The position numbers and the translations under genes were made by a program. This document shows, in pieces, positions 11,301 to 23,200 of a DNA stretch of 64,000 nt. This DNA is from Limnomonas spitsbergensis (taxonomy: Eukaryota; Chlorophyta; Chlorophyceae; Chlamydomonadales). Below the pieces are notes generated by a model that was not told the DNA's origin, ran no database searches, and saw nothing but the letters and a program-made list of their open reading frames with translations. Within the stretch, counting starts at the first letter, position 1. Every line of letters starts with the position of its first letter. Location: positions 62,001 through 126,000 of the forward strand of contig JAYJMM010000069.1 in NCBI GenBank assembly GCA_037349105.1, read 5' to 3'.

Positions 11301-14300
11301 GCCCCCCTCCCACCCTAATGCACTGCCTACAGAATACATCACCACCCCCCTCCCACCCTAATGCACTGCCTGCAGAATGCATCACCGCCCCCTCCCACCC
11401 TAATGCACTGCCTGCAGAATGTATCACCGCCCCCTCCCACCCTAATGCACTGCATGCAGAATGCATCACCGCGCCCCTCCCACCCTAATGCACTGCCTGC
11501 AGAATACATCACCACCCCCCTCCCACCCTAATGCACTGCCTGCAAAATGCATCACCGCCCCCTCCCACCCTAAGGCACTGCCTGCAGAATACATCACCGC
11601 CCACTCCCACCCTAATGCACTGCCTGCAGAATGAATCACCGCCCCCCTCCCACCCTAATGCACTGCCTTCATGCTGCATCACCGCCCCCTCCCACCCTAA
11701 TGCACTGCCTGCATGCTGCATCACCGCCCCCCTTCCACCCTAATGCACTGCCTGCAGAATACATCACCGCCCCCCTTCCACCCTAATGCACTGCCTGCAT
11801 GCTGCATCACCGCCCCCCTCCCACCCTAATGCACTGCCTGCACACTGCGCCACCGCTCCCCTCCCGCCCTAATGCACTGCCTGCAGAATGCATCACCGCC
11901 CCCCTCCCACCCTAATGCACTGCCTGCAGAATGTATCACCGCCCCCCTCCCACCCTAATGCACTGCCTGCATGCTGCACCACGGCCCCCCTCCCACCCTA
12001 GTGCACTGCATGCATAATGCATCACCGCCCCCTCCCTTCCTAATGCACTGCCTGCAGAATGTATAACCGCCCCCCTGCCATCCTAATGCACTGCCTGCAG
12101 AATGCATCACCGCCCCCCTCCCACCCTAATGCACTGCATGCAGAATATATTACCGCCCCCCTCCCACCCTAATGCACTTCCTGCAGAATACATCACCGCC
12201 CACTCCCACCCTAATGCACTGCCTGCAAAATGCATCACCGCCCCCCTCTCACCCTAATGCACTGCCTGCAGAATGCATCACCGCCCCCCTCCCACCCTAA
12301 TGCACTGCCTACAGAATACATCACCGCCCCCTCCCACCCTAAGGCACTGCCTGCAGAATACATCACCGCCCACTCCCACCCTAATGCACTGCCTGCAAAA
12401 TGCATCACCGCCCCCCTCTCACCCTAATGCACTGCCTGCATAATGCATCACCGCACCCTCCCGCCCTAATGCACTGCCTGCAGAATGCATCACCGCCCCC
12501 CTCCCACCCTAATGCACTGCCTACAGAATACATCACCACCCCCCTCCCACCCTAATGCACTGCCTGCAGAATGCATCACCGCCCCCTCCCACCCTAATGC
12601 ACTGCCTGCAGAATGTATCACCGCCCCCTCACACCCTAATGCACTGCATGCAGAATGCATCACCGCGCCCCTCCCACCCTAATGCACTGCCTGCAGAATA
12701 CATCACCACCCCCCTCCCACCCTAATGCACTGCCTGCAGAATGCATCACCGCGCCCCTCCCACCCTAATGCACTGCCTGCAGAATACATCACGGCCCCCT
12801 CCCACCCTAATGCACTGCCTGCAGAATGAATCACCGCCCCCCTCCCACCCTAATGCACTGCCTTCATGCTGCATCACCGCCCCCTCCCACCCTAATGCAC
12901 TGCCTGCAGTATACATCACCGTCCCCTCCCACCCTAATGCACTGCCTGCATGCTGCATCACCGCCCCCCTCCCACCCTAATGCTCTGCCTGCAGAATGCA
13001 TCACCACCCCCCTCCCATCCTAATGCACTGCCTGCAGAATGCATCACTTCCTCCCACACTAATGCACTGCCTGCAGAATGCATCACCGCCCCCTCCCACC
13101 CTAATGCACTGCCTGCAGAATGCATCACCGCCCCCCTCCCACCCTAATGCACTGCCTGCATGATGCATCACCGCCCCCCTCCCACCCTAATGCACTGCCT
13201 GCAGAATACATCACCGCCCCCCTCCCACCCTAATGCTCTGCCTGCAGAATGCATCACCGCCCCCTCCCACCCTAATGCACTGCCTGCAGAATGCATCACC
13301 GCCCCCCTCCCACCCTAAGGCAGTGCCTGCATGCTGCATCACCGCCCCCCTCCCTTCCTAATGCACTGCCTGCAGAATGCATCACCGCCCCCCTCCCACC
13401 CTAATGCACTGCCTTCATGCTGCATCACTGCGCCCTCCCGCCCTAATGCACTGCCTGCAGAATGCATCACCGCCCCCCTCCCACCCTAATGCACTGCCTG
13501 CAGAATGCATCACCGCCCCCTACCACTCTAATGCACTGCCTGAAGAATGTATCACCGCCCCCTCCCACCCTAATGCACTGCCTGAAGAATGTATCACCGC
13601 CCCCTCCCACCCTAATGCACTGCCTGCAGAATACATCACCGCCCCCTCCCACCCTAATGCACTGCCTGCAGAATGCATCACCGCCCCCTACCACTCTAAT
13701 GCACTGCCTGAAGAATGTATCACCGCCCCCTCCCACCCTAATGCACTGCCTGCAGAATGCATCACCGCCCCCCTCCCACCCTAATGCACTGCCTTCATGC
13801 TGCATCACCGCGCCCTCCCGCCCTAATGCACTGCCTGCAGAATGCATCACCGCCCCCCTCCCACCCTAATGCACTGCCTGCAGAATACATCACCGCCCCC
13901 TCCCACCCTAATGCACTGCCTGCAGAATGCATCACCGCCCCCTACCACTCTAATGCACTGCCTGAAGAATGTATCACCGCCCCCTCCCACCCTAATGCAC
14001 TGCCTGCAGAATGCATCACCGCGCCCCTCCCACCCTAATGCACTGCCTACAGAATGCAACACCACCCCCCTCCCACCCTAGTGCTCTGCCTGCAGAGTGT
14101 ATCACCGCCCCCCTCCCACCCTAATGCACTGCCTGCATGCTGCATCACCGCCACCTCCCACCCTAATGCACTACCTGCAGAATGCATCACCGCCCCCCTC
14201 CCATCCTAGTGCACTGCATGCAGAATGCATCACTGCGCCCCTCCCACCCTAATGCACTGCCTGCAGAATGCATCACCGCCCCCCTCCCACCCTAATGCAT

Positions 14301-16422
14301 TGCCTGCAGAATGCATCACCGCGCCCCTCCCACCCTAATGCACTGCCTTCATGTTGCATCACCGCCCCCCTCCCACCCTAATGCACTGCCTGCAGAATAC
14401 ATCACCACCCCCCTCCCACCCTAATGCACTGCCTGCATGCTGCATCACCGCCCCCCTCCCACCCTAATGCGCTGCCTGCAGAATACATCACCGCCCCCCT
14501 CCCACCCTAATGCACTGCTTTCATGCTGCATCACCGCCCCCCTCCCACCCTAATGCACTGCTTGCATAATACATCACCGCCCCCCTCCCACCCTTATGCA
14601 CTGCATGCAGAATGCATCACCGCCCCCCTCCCACCCTAATGCACTGCCTGCATGATGCATCACCGCCCCCCTCCCACCCTAATGCACTGCCTGCAGAATG
14701 CATCACCACCCCCCTCCCACCCTAATGCACTGTCTGCAGAATACATCACCGCCCCCCTCCCACCCTAATGCACTACCTATAGAATACATCACCGCGCCCC
14801 TCCCACCCTAATGCACTGCCTGCAGAATGCATCACCGCCCCCCTCCCACCCTAATGCACTGCCTGCATAATACATCACCGCCCCCCTCCCACCCTAATGC
14901 ACTGCCTTCATGCTGCATCACCACCCCCCTCCCATCCTAATGCACTGCCTGCAGAATACATCACCGCGCCCCTCCCACCCTAATGCACTGCATGCATGCT
15001 GCATCACCGCCCCCCTCCGACCCTAATGCACTGCCTGCAGAATGCATCACCGCCCCCCTCCCACCCTAATGCACTGCCTGCAGAATGCATCACCCCCCCC
15101 TTCCCACCCTTATGCACTTCCTGCATAATGCATCACCGCTCCTCTCCCACCCTAATGCACTGCCTGCAGAATGTATCACCGCCCCCCTCCCACCCTAATG
15201 CACTACCTGCAGAATGCATCACCGCTCCTCTCCCACCCTAATGCACTGCATGCATGCTGAATCACCGCCCCCCTCCCATCCTAATGCACTGCTTGCAGAA
15301 TACATCACCGCCCCCTCCCACCCTAATGCACTGCATGCAGAATACATCACCGCCCCCCTCCCACCCTTATGCACTTCCTGCAGAATGTATCACCGCTGCT
15401 GTGATTATTGATGTAGCTACTGTTGTTGATGCTTTTGTTGTTGATGATGCGGTTGTTGATGCTGCTCCGGCTGTTGTTGCTGTTGTTGTGGTTGTTCCTG
15501 CTTTGGCTCATGCAGCAACAGCTAAAACAACAGCTTCCTCTCCGGACACAGTCCCCCCTGCAGCTGCGCCTCATTTTTTAATGTTTGCTTTCGTTACTGC
15601 TTTTCCTCCGGCTGTTGCTGCTACAGTTGTTGGTGTTGTTTTTGCTGTTGCTCCGGCTCATTGAGGCTCATCACTTTCATTTTGTTTGCTAATTCGTAAG
15701 CAATACTAAGCATCCATGCAGTGCAGATGTGAAGATATGGGAGGGTTTGATGCCGCTATACTTGTACCGACATTTCCTACTGCCCCACTCAGCCATCACA
15801 GTACACTACCTCAAAGGCAAGGCTTGCCATGAAACCGAGCTGTCTCTTTCGAAGGGAGTTGTCCAACTTCCGGACAACTTGTTCAACAATCCAAACAACC
15901 GACTTCGCTTCGCGAAGAAGGAAGCCGGCAGCACGCCCATGCAACGCGAATACCGGGATATGGAATTCCAGGAGCTTCATATGAAGCTAGGGGAACACCT
16001 GTGGATCAAGATTGACAAGCTCATGCAGGGTGAGTTATGGAGCTGCTTGTAACTTGTCCTTGGCATGCCTAGACATATTTCCTATTTAAATCAGACAGTT
16101 GTTGCTTGTGTAGGCCCCGCATGGCTTCGTTGGATACTGCCAATGTGACAAGCGTGTGTGCTTTATAACAGGACGCCGGTGGCACCTCCGCTTGTTGGCA
16201 TGGCCTGCACAATATGTGCTATGGACAGCAATTTTGGGGGCGATGTCCTCCGGGGGCAACATGCTCTTGCATGCCCTCGGCGCAGCAGAGGTCATTATTG
16301 ACTCAAGAAGGTGGTTGTTGCAGGGTATTGAAAGCATGGTAAAGAGGGGCAAGCCGGGGGAGACTAGCAATGGAGAAGTGATGAATGAGGCTCGCCGTGT
16401 GGCCACCGACTACTGGCCCTAA
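8304..16422 (+). CDS. Hypothetical protein, three exons, intron filled by satellite
   Basis: Exons are 8304-8502, 15727-16029 and 16172-16422. The joins are phase-consistent: exon 1 ends AAGAAAG before GTGATT, exon 2 starts after TGCAG with AT completing an Asp codon, exon 2 ends before GTGAGT, and exon 3 starts after ATAACAG. The stop is TAA. The product would be about 250 residues. Readable parts include DFDLDVAGLDPNVLTYAGKE, IWEGLMPLYLYRHFLLPHS and GRRWHLRLLAWPAQYVLW. The last part has a hydrophobic stretch around LAWPAQYVLWTAILGAM. I do not recognise the family. The start is uncertain: ATG 8304 and ATG 8319 are in frame, but an acceptor-like CTAACAG ends at 8317, so the true 5' exon may be upstream. 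The first intron is about 7.2 kb, most of it the 43-bp satellite. Confidence 0.5.
9290..9790. repeat. Dispersed repeat, copy 2 (pairs with 5825-6340)
   Basis: This is the partner of the segment at 5825-6340, diverged by substitutions and small indels. It lies within the long first intron of the hypothetical gene, about 240 bp before the large satellite block begins. Confidence 0.6.
10029..15392. repeat. 43-bp satellite, main array (about 125 units)
   Basis: Tandem 42-44-bp units share a TAATGCACTGCCTGCAGAAT core followed by GCATCACCGC and a run of C, then CTCCCACCC. Variants such as CACACTGCGCCACCGC, GTATAACCGC and CCACTCTAATGCACTGCCTG mark individual units and reveal higher-order duplications, for example a block near 10494 repeated 1236 bp later. 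The array lies inside the first intron of the hypothetical gene and ends about 330 bp before its second exon. The many proline- and histidine-rich open frames are artefacts of unit lengths near a multiple of three. Confidence 0.97.
15393..15664. repeat. GTT/GCT trinucleotide-rich low-complexity stretch
   Basis: Repeated TGTTGTTGATGC and GCTGTTGTTGCTGTTG motifs give Val/Ala-rich (plus) or Asn/Ser-rich (minus) open frames. It sits between the satellite and the acceptor of the second exon at 15727, and is best read as intron sequence. Confidence 0.7.
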
Positions 16423-17595
16423 ATACCCGGGATTTGCTTCTTATGTTTTTCTTTACTTGCAAGGGCTCTTGTTGGGCGCCGGTCCTGAATTGTGCAGGAA
16501 TTTAAAATTGTAATACGAGGGGAACATGCTTCGAACATTGCCATTGCCGACTTGAGGACACCTTGTAGTGTAGACAATAATGCCCTTACTTGTATCTCTT
16601 ATCTGTCAATGCTGAGAGGGGAAGCGAAGACCGGGTAGTCGGGAACACGGTGGAGAATCGCTGGTTACATCTTGATACAATCGGTAAAGCAACAAAGTCG
16701 GCGTACAATAAGATCACGAATCAACAGAGTCTCAGTATAAGAAGGCTAGGCAAACAAGGCATGCCCTAGTCTATGACAAATCAGAATTACTACCATGCAT
16801 AGCATAGTCATGAGCACGGTCATAGTGTCATGGCTAACGTGTCACTAGTCATGGCAACTAAAGTAAACACTTAACTTCGGAAGGAAGTTCATGAGAACAA
16901 ACACAAACGGAAACGAGCTTCAATCCGCACAGAGTAATATGCGAACTAGCATGGCTAAAGCATGGCATCCTAGCTACCATCTTTGACAGGCATTAGCATG
17001 GCACTTGCTAGGTGCCAGCTCTGTTACATTCTCCCCCCTTTTCAAACAGGCTACGCCCTCGGAGCCATCCAAAATTAAAATGCTTCTGGCGAAAAAAAGT
17101 AGAGTACCATACGATGATCAGTCGACGGAAGTCCGGCGTATTCGTTCATAAACAATCATCTAACTGCCAACTAATTTATTTTCTCAAAAGTCAGAACATC
17201 ATTTCTTGTAACATATCATGTCCTTTGCTCCTCATAGTACGGCAGACTCGCTGACTTGTTTTGCTTTCTCTGCCACAAGACCAGACACACTAACATTACA
17301 TTTTTGGAGAAGCTGTACGCCGTTGCGCAGCCCATGGACATGGTGCGCTCATAATAGTTCATTCAGGGTGTTTCAGCTACCTTGCAACATGCCATGCTGT
17401 TAGGACCACTGGCCGGCCAAAGTTTTTTATGCATTGGCTCAATGATGGCTGGCCAGTACCATGTTGTCAGAGTTAGGCGGTATAGTTTAGGGAGTATGTT
17501 CATTGCTTAACTCCTTGGACCGGCATGAGATGCAACTACTTCTTTTGTACCACATACATCTTGACTTGATCCCTGGATTCCCCTTGCCACCCTAG
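16423..17595. other. Intergenic or intronic stretch, no supported gene
   Basis: The stretch lies between the TAA at 16422 and the acceptor at 17595. Around 16790-16990 there are repeated CATGGC and AGTCATGG words. I see no exon with both boundaries and codon bias. It may hold the missing 5' exons of the 17.6-kb gene. Confidence 0.4.
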
Positions 17596-18456
17596 GACGA
17601 AGAGGCCTGGGAGGAGGAGGACAACGATTCGGATGAGCTCTCTGAGGAGGAGGAGGGGGAGGAAGAGGAGGAGGAGGCCTTGGCTCCGACAGTGCTTGCG
17701 AGACGCTCGCCGCGGCGTCACGAGGTACAGTCTAGGGCGGCTGTGCCATCTCGGCTGTCATATGCGGGCCCCGCTGCCGGCCCCTCTGCTGGCCCCTCAG
17801 CCCTCCCCGCCAACAACCTCAATGCAGCAACGCCGGCCGTTGCCTTGTCACGTGGCCCATGTCGCCCAGCAGCTGGCCCTCCGGCTGGCCCTTCCACCCA
17901 GCCACACATGAACACCTCAACCCGCCCCTCCACCTACCGCCCCTCCTCTCACCCCCCCACCCGCCCCTCGACTCGCCCTCGATCCGCACCCACTGCCCCG
18001 AGCCAGGTTTCACCTAGGGGCAGGAAGCGGTCCTCACCATGCACGCCGGCAGACGACTATATTGTCGCCCTCAGGGCGCAGAAGGTGACCTTTCAGGTCA
18101 ACCAGAGGCCTGTCCTGGCCCAGCTGCCGGGCCACGAGGTTTCCACCGGGGAGTGGTACCCCATCCGGCGGTTGCGCCGCTGCATGGCTGTGGCCCAGGG
18201 CATCAGCCCGACTGCCACGTGCCATGACTGCGGCAACGCCACCATCTCCAAGGGTGGCGCCGAGGCCATTAAGGTCGTCATTGCGCCTCGTCGCCCCTTG
18301 GAGAAGGGCGGCTACAACATGGTGGCCAAGTTCCGTTGTGCCGAGTGTTCTGTGGATGAGGCGCCCGATGTTGCAGCCTTGAGGATTGAGCTGAGGGACG
18401 CGGGGGTATACCCTTCCTTTATTAACGGTATTCTGGAGCGCATGGGCCACGTGTGA
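17596..18456 (+). CDS. Acidic, proline-rich protein with CxxC...CxxC motif (3' exon)
   Basis: The frame is open from an acceptor (CCACCCTAG, exon from 17596) to TGA at 18454-18456, about 286 residues. It starts with an acidic run (EEAWEEEDNDSDELSEEEE) and passes through a Pro/Ala/Ser/Gly-rich linker of about 110 residues. It then enters a folded-looking C-terminal part with TCHDCGNATISKGG and KFRCAEC, a likely zinc ribbon of two CxxC pairs about 35 residues apart. I do not recognise the family. Acidic tract plus zinc ribbon would suit a nuclear or transposon-associated protein, but that is inference. The end is ambiguous, because CACGTGTGAGTAAG contains both the stop and a good donor (GTGAGT). 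Upstream exons were not found. Confidence 0.5.
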   Translation, partial: DEEAWEEEDNDSDELSEEEEGEEEEEEALAPTVLARRSPRRHEVQSRAAVPSRLSYAGPAAGPSAGPSALPANNLNAATPAVALSRGPCRPAAGPPAGPSTQPHMNTSTRPSTYRPSSHPPTRPSTRPRSAPTAPSQVSPRGRKRSSPCTPADDYIVALRAQKVTFQVNQRPVLAQLPGHEVSTGEWYPIRRLRRCMAVAQGISPTATCHDCGNATISKGGAEAIKVVIAPRRPLEKGGYNMVAKFRCAECSVDEAPDVAALRIELRDAGVYPSFINGILERMGHV

Positions 18457-18789
18457 GTAAGTAGATGAGCTGGCTTTGCAGGAACAAACAAATTGAGGCT
18501 GAGTTCCCCTAGCTTTGCAAATTTCAAGTACCATTTGGGCGGACTTGTGGGGTGACCCCTTCGATAAGCTGTTGTTAGGCTGCTAGGCCCATACAATTTT
18601 GAGAGGCCCAATTTGCCTTTTATATTGCAGTGACTGACATAATGCGCATCTCGGAGCGTTGTGGCAGCTGTCGGTTGGTACGTCAGTGGCTTTGCTGCGG
18701 TGGCCTTTGCTTGGCCTCAGTTTATGTGCACTATGACGCAAGGTTGTTGGTTGTTCAAACTGATGTAACAAGTAAATTCAAAACCTAGG
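18457..18789. other. Stretch without a supported gene
   Basis: I see no supported coding region between the zinc-ribbon exon and the 138-bp repeat. A last short exon of the upstream gene cannot be ruled out. Confidence 0.3.
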
Positions 18790-19290
18790 GCTGGACAATA
18801 GGGCCACAATTCAATGCCTTCATAGCCCATTCATAATTCCTTCAGTTTATGCCCATTGCTTTGGGCCCACTGGCCTGAGCTTATGACGGCTGTTCAGCCC
18901 GATGTCACTGATAAAATTCAAAACCTGCTGCTGGACCATAGGGCCACAGATCAATGCCTTCATAGCCCATTCCTAATTCCTTCAGTTATGTCCATGCTTC
19001 GGTCCCACTGGCCTGAGCTTATGACGGCTGTTCAGCCCGATGTCACTGATTAAATTCAAAACCTACGGCTGGACCATAGGGCCACAGCTCAATGCCTTCA
19101 TAGCCCATTCCTAATTCCTTCAGTTATGTCCATGCTTCGGTCCCACTGGCCTGAGCTTATGACGGCTGTTCAGCCCGATGTCACTGATTAAATTCAAAAC
19201 CTACGGTTGGACCATAGGGCCACAGCTCAATGCCTTCAGAGCCCATTCATAATTCCTATAGCCTATGTCCATGCTTCGGGCCCACTGTGA
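18790..19290. repeat. Tandem repeat of about 138 bp, 3-4 copies
   Basis: The words CTTCATAGCCCATTC, TGACGGCTGTTCAGCCCGAT and GACCATAGGGCCACA recur at steps of 137-140 bp. Copies two and three are nearly identical and the first and last are more diverged, as expected for tandem duplication with edge decay. Confidence 0.9.
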
Positions 19291-19737
19291 CCTAAGCGTG
19301 CCTAACGTTCCAGAAAGATAGCAGTTTCCTAGATTAAAATAGCAGTATCACAGATTCTGCAAGGCAGCCAAAGCCAAGCCAAAGGGGTATTGGCTGTTCA
19401 GTGATTTCAAACAGTGATTGCAAACAGCCTGAAGTAGAGGTACCGGCAGCAACAATGCAGCCGCACCGGTTGTAACAGTGTTTGCACACACCCTGAAGTA
19501 GCGGTACCGGCAGTTGCTACGCTAGCGACAGTGATTGCACACAGCATGAAGCAGTGGTAATTGTTCAACCATACCCTAACAATACAAGACTAACATAATT
19601 GTTAAACCGTAAATAAACACTAGAAGGTGAACATAATTAATCAATACGGTTCTAATACCAGAAAATGAACTCCAGAAAATCATGATAACAACTACCGGGG
19701 TAATCTCAGAGTGGCTAACTTTCCAGAAGCAACAGTT
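19291..19737. other. Stretch with short imperfect repeats, no supported gene
   Basis: Two copies of a segment with GAAGTAG(A/C)GGTACCGGCAG occur near 19430 and 19494. No coding region is supported. It could be the 3' UTR or last intron of the minus-strand gene that starts at 23891. Confidence 0.35.
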
Positions 19738-20118
19738 TCACAGATCATGTAGGGCAGCCAAGGCTGCAAGCTCTGGAGTGAAAAAGCTGTTGCTAGAGCT
19801 GCTCTGCACTCTCTTGGGTGCACGAACATTCACTGGGGCTTCTCCAGCTGGTTGAATCCCGGCTGGTCTGTATTGCAGGGCTGTGTGCGGTTGCAATGCG
19901 ATAGCAGCATCAAACATTAGTTGATGTTGCTGTTGCATCTGTTGCTGCATTTGTTGCTGCATCTGCTGCTGCACATATGCATGCTGGCGGTGGGTGTTAG
20001 CTAGACACAGAGCCGGGGCTGGGCAGTGCACTGGGCAGTACTGACACACTTGCCTCACAGCTAATTTGGCGCGGCATGTTACTGCAAGACAAAAGAGATT
20101 GTCGCCTCGCCGTGTCAC
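19738..20118 (-). CDS. Candidate last exon: Cys-rich and poly-Gln segment
   Basis: The minus frame carries VTCRAKLAVRQVCQYCPVHC, then repeats of QQQMQQQM, then a tail ending in LAALAALHDL and a stop. It could be the 3' exon of the minus-strand gene above it, since TTTGTCTTGCAG provides an acceptor. However, the phase does not match the preceding exon (20436-20280, ending in phase 0 at GTAAGA), so the join is unresolved. A different acceptor (CTGCTAG) gives a shorter in-phase end. The Cys-rich part looks like protein, and the Gln run is low complexity. Confidence 0.35.
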   Translation of the reverse strand: MTRRGDNLFCLAVTCRAKLAVRQVCQYCPVHCPAPALCLANTHRQHAYVQQQMQQQMQQQMQQQHQLMFDAAIALQPHTALQYRPAGIQPAGEAPVNVRAPKRVQSSSSNSFFTPELAALAALHDL

Positions 20119-20279
20119 ACCATAGCGAGTCTCCGGACGACTAGCAGGGGGAGATGACGCACTGGCCGGGATGTGGCCGATTGCCGGAGAAGCAAGAAAG
20201 ACCGGGGAAAAGTAGTGGACATGGGAGGCAATCCCATAGCAGGTATGGGCACCAGGGTTGGGGCGACATGGCCTCTTAC

Positions 20280-23200
20280 TTGCAAATGCAGAGCCTGCCG
20301 GACAACAGCCCGGACCTCATCCTCCTTAGCTTGTTGCTCAACAGTTGCCCCCACAAAAACATCAAGAGTGTGTTCCCAAGATTGCTGATTCTTCAGCATC
20401 GCATCCTCTGCCCGCTTGTCTCTCGTCGCATGGCTCCTATGTTTGGTAGTGATGCACAAGTGAGGAGTGAGTAAGTAAATACCTTAAAAAGCCGAGGAAT
20501 ACAGCAGGCTCTCACAGATTTCATGTTGAAGGACGGTCAAATGGTCAAGTGGTCAAGCAGTGAAAAATTCATATGGTACCTGCTGTTATGGATCCATGCA
20601 GACAAGAGGCCCTTGTCCCGCACAAGGCTCTCTCTGCAGTACAGGGCCAAGCCCACCGGCTGGCCTTTGTGGTCAGTGTAAACATGCTTCATCGTGAAGT
20701 TTGTGCCTTCACACTTTCCGGTTGTGACGTTTGTCGTGGCTGTCACAGGAATTTCAGCAGTGGTGCCGGTGAAATTGTTGCACAGCTCGCCGTGGAACCC
20801 GTGAAGGATGGGTAGAGACATGGGGGCATGCATGCCAGCCGCTGCCGCAACCTTCGCTGCTCCAGGGCAAAAAAGCGGATTGACAACAAGGATGCCTGCC
20901 AGCACAAACTCCTCCTCTGCCACCTCAGCCTCAACAAACCAGGCTGAGATGTCGTGTCGAGGGCCGTTTTCTTCTTGTTGCTCCTCCTCCGGGTCAGCCT
21001 CCGGGTCGGGGCATGCCATCTCCTCCAACTCCTCCATCGTCTTGACATCATCATCATAGATGCGCAACTTCATAGAGGGGGGAGGAAAATCAACATAATA
21101 AGTGATGAACTTGATTTTGGCCCCAGATCACCCCATTTTGCCCCAAGCCGGCACGCTCAAAGCCCGCTTTAAGGGCAGGCACGCAACATGTGGTCCAAGA
21201 AAAGTCAGATTTCAACAGGAGAACAAAATATTATGCATCGTGAAAGGCAGCTAGGACTATCCTGCAAATCGTGATAAATTCTGACAAACTCAATTTGGGC
21301 CCCAGATCACCCCATTTTGCCCCAAGCCGGCACGCTCAAAGCCCGCTTAAAGGGCAGGCACGCAACATGTGGTCCAAGAAAAGTCAGATTTCAACAGGAG
21401 AACAAAATATAATGCATCGTGATAGGCAGCTAGGACTATCCTGCAAATCGTGATAAATTCTGACAAAATCAATTTGGGCCCCAGATCACCCCATTTTGCC
21501 CCAAGCCGGCACGCTCAAAGCCCGCTTTAAGGGCAGGCACGCAACATGTGGTCCAAGAAAAGTCAGATTTCAACAGGAGAACAAAATATTATGCATCGTG
21601 ATAGGCAGCTAGGACTATCCTGCAAATCTTGATAAATTCTGACAAACTCAATTTGGGCCGCAGATCACCCCATTTTGCCCCAAGCCGGCACGCTCAAAGC
21701 CCGCTTTCATCGCAAGCAAGCAGCAGGTGGTCCAAGAAAAGTCAGATTTCAACAGGAGAACAAAATATTATGCATCAGCATAGGCAGCTAGGACTATCCT
21801 GCAAATCGTGATAAATTCTGACAAACTCAATTTGGGCCCCAGATCACCCCATTTTGCCCCAAGCCGGCACGCTCAAAGCCCGCTTAAAGGGCAGGCACGC
21901 AACATGTGGTCCAAGAAAAGTCAGATTTCAACAGGAGAACAAAATATTATGCATCGTGATAGGCAGCTAGGACTATCCTGCAAATCTTGATAAATTCTGA
22001 CAAACTCAATTTGGGCCGCAGATCACCCCATTTTGTCCCAAGCCGGCACGCTCAAAGCCCGCTTTCATCGCAAGCAAGCAGCAGGTGGTCCAAGAAAAGT
22101 CAGATTTCAACAGGAGAACAAAATATTATGCATCAGCATAGGCAGCTAGGACTATCCTGCAAATCGTGATAAATTCTGACAAACTCAATTTGGGCCCCAG
22201 ATCACCCCATTTTGCCCCAAGCCGGCACGCTCAAAGCCCGCTTTAAGGGCAAGCACGCAGCAGGTGGTCCAAGAAAAGTCAGATTTCAACAGGAGAACAA
22301 AATATCATGCATCAGCATAGGCAGCTAGGACTATCCTGCAAATCTTGATGAATTATGACAAACTTGATTTGGGCCCCTGATCACCCCATTTTCTGGAGAC
22401 ACAAGGAAGCAATAGTAAAAGCAGGCAAGCAGAGTTACGCTACGATGACAGGCCCATGGCCGGTGGCCTGAGCAGCAGGGATCCTTGCACCAGGCCCCCA
22501 CGGCCAAAGGCCGCGGGGTACTTGAATTGTTCCTGGAGCGTGCTAAATAATCCCTGGCAAGCAGAGGCATGAAATTTAACTTACCAAACCACCCACTGTG
22601 TCAATGTACCAACCATGGCGGCCCCTCGCCTTACAGAATTTCCAGCGTCTGACTTGCCCCTCAATGGCGCGCACAATGAGGAAGTGCCCATCCTCCAAGT
22701 TGACGACCAGCTGTGTGTCTCCATACATGATCCTGCCGGCCTCCGGGGTGGCATTCATGTCCTGCTCTGCCAGATCCTTAGACAGCAGAATCAGGGACAG
22801 CACGTCGTCTTTGTGGCGGATGAAACGCCGCTTGTGCTCCTCCGAGATGGCCTGCCTAAGGACTTGGGAAGAGGTGCCAACCAAGCTGGTTGTGTTGTCA
22901 AGCTGGTGCACAAGCGGCCGGGCACTGAGGCTGAGTGCATGCGTATAGGCTGGTGCTCTGCCTACCGCTGTGGTGACAGCTGCCTGGCGTGCTGCCCCAC
23001 AGAGTCTTCCTACCACTCTCCCGCCTGAGGTGTGCTGGCAGTCTCCGTTGAAGACCACGCGCATCTCGCCTGGAGCATCGCGAGTTTGCATGAGCATGCA
23101 TGCCCCGGGGCACCCGTTTTGCATCTGCACACAGCATCTACAGAAGTACCACTGGGCATCCTCATGGACAGCTTTACCCAAGGCCTTCGTGCGGTTGGTT

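Noticed and set aside
5488..15241. Many overlapping Pro/His/Cys-rich ORFs (MHHRPPPTLMHCLQN type)
   Set aside because: They are by-products of the 43-bp satellite, appear on both strands, and have no boundaries or codon bias.
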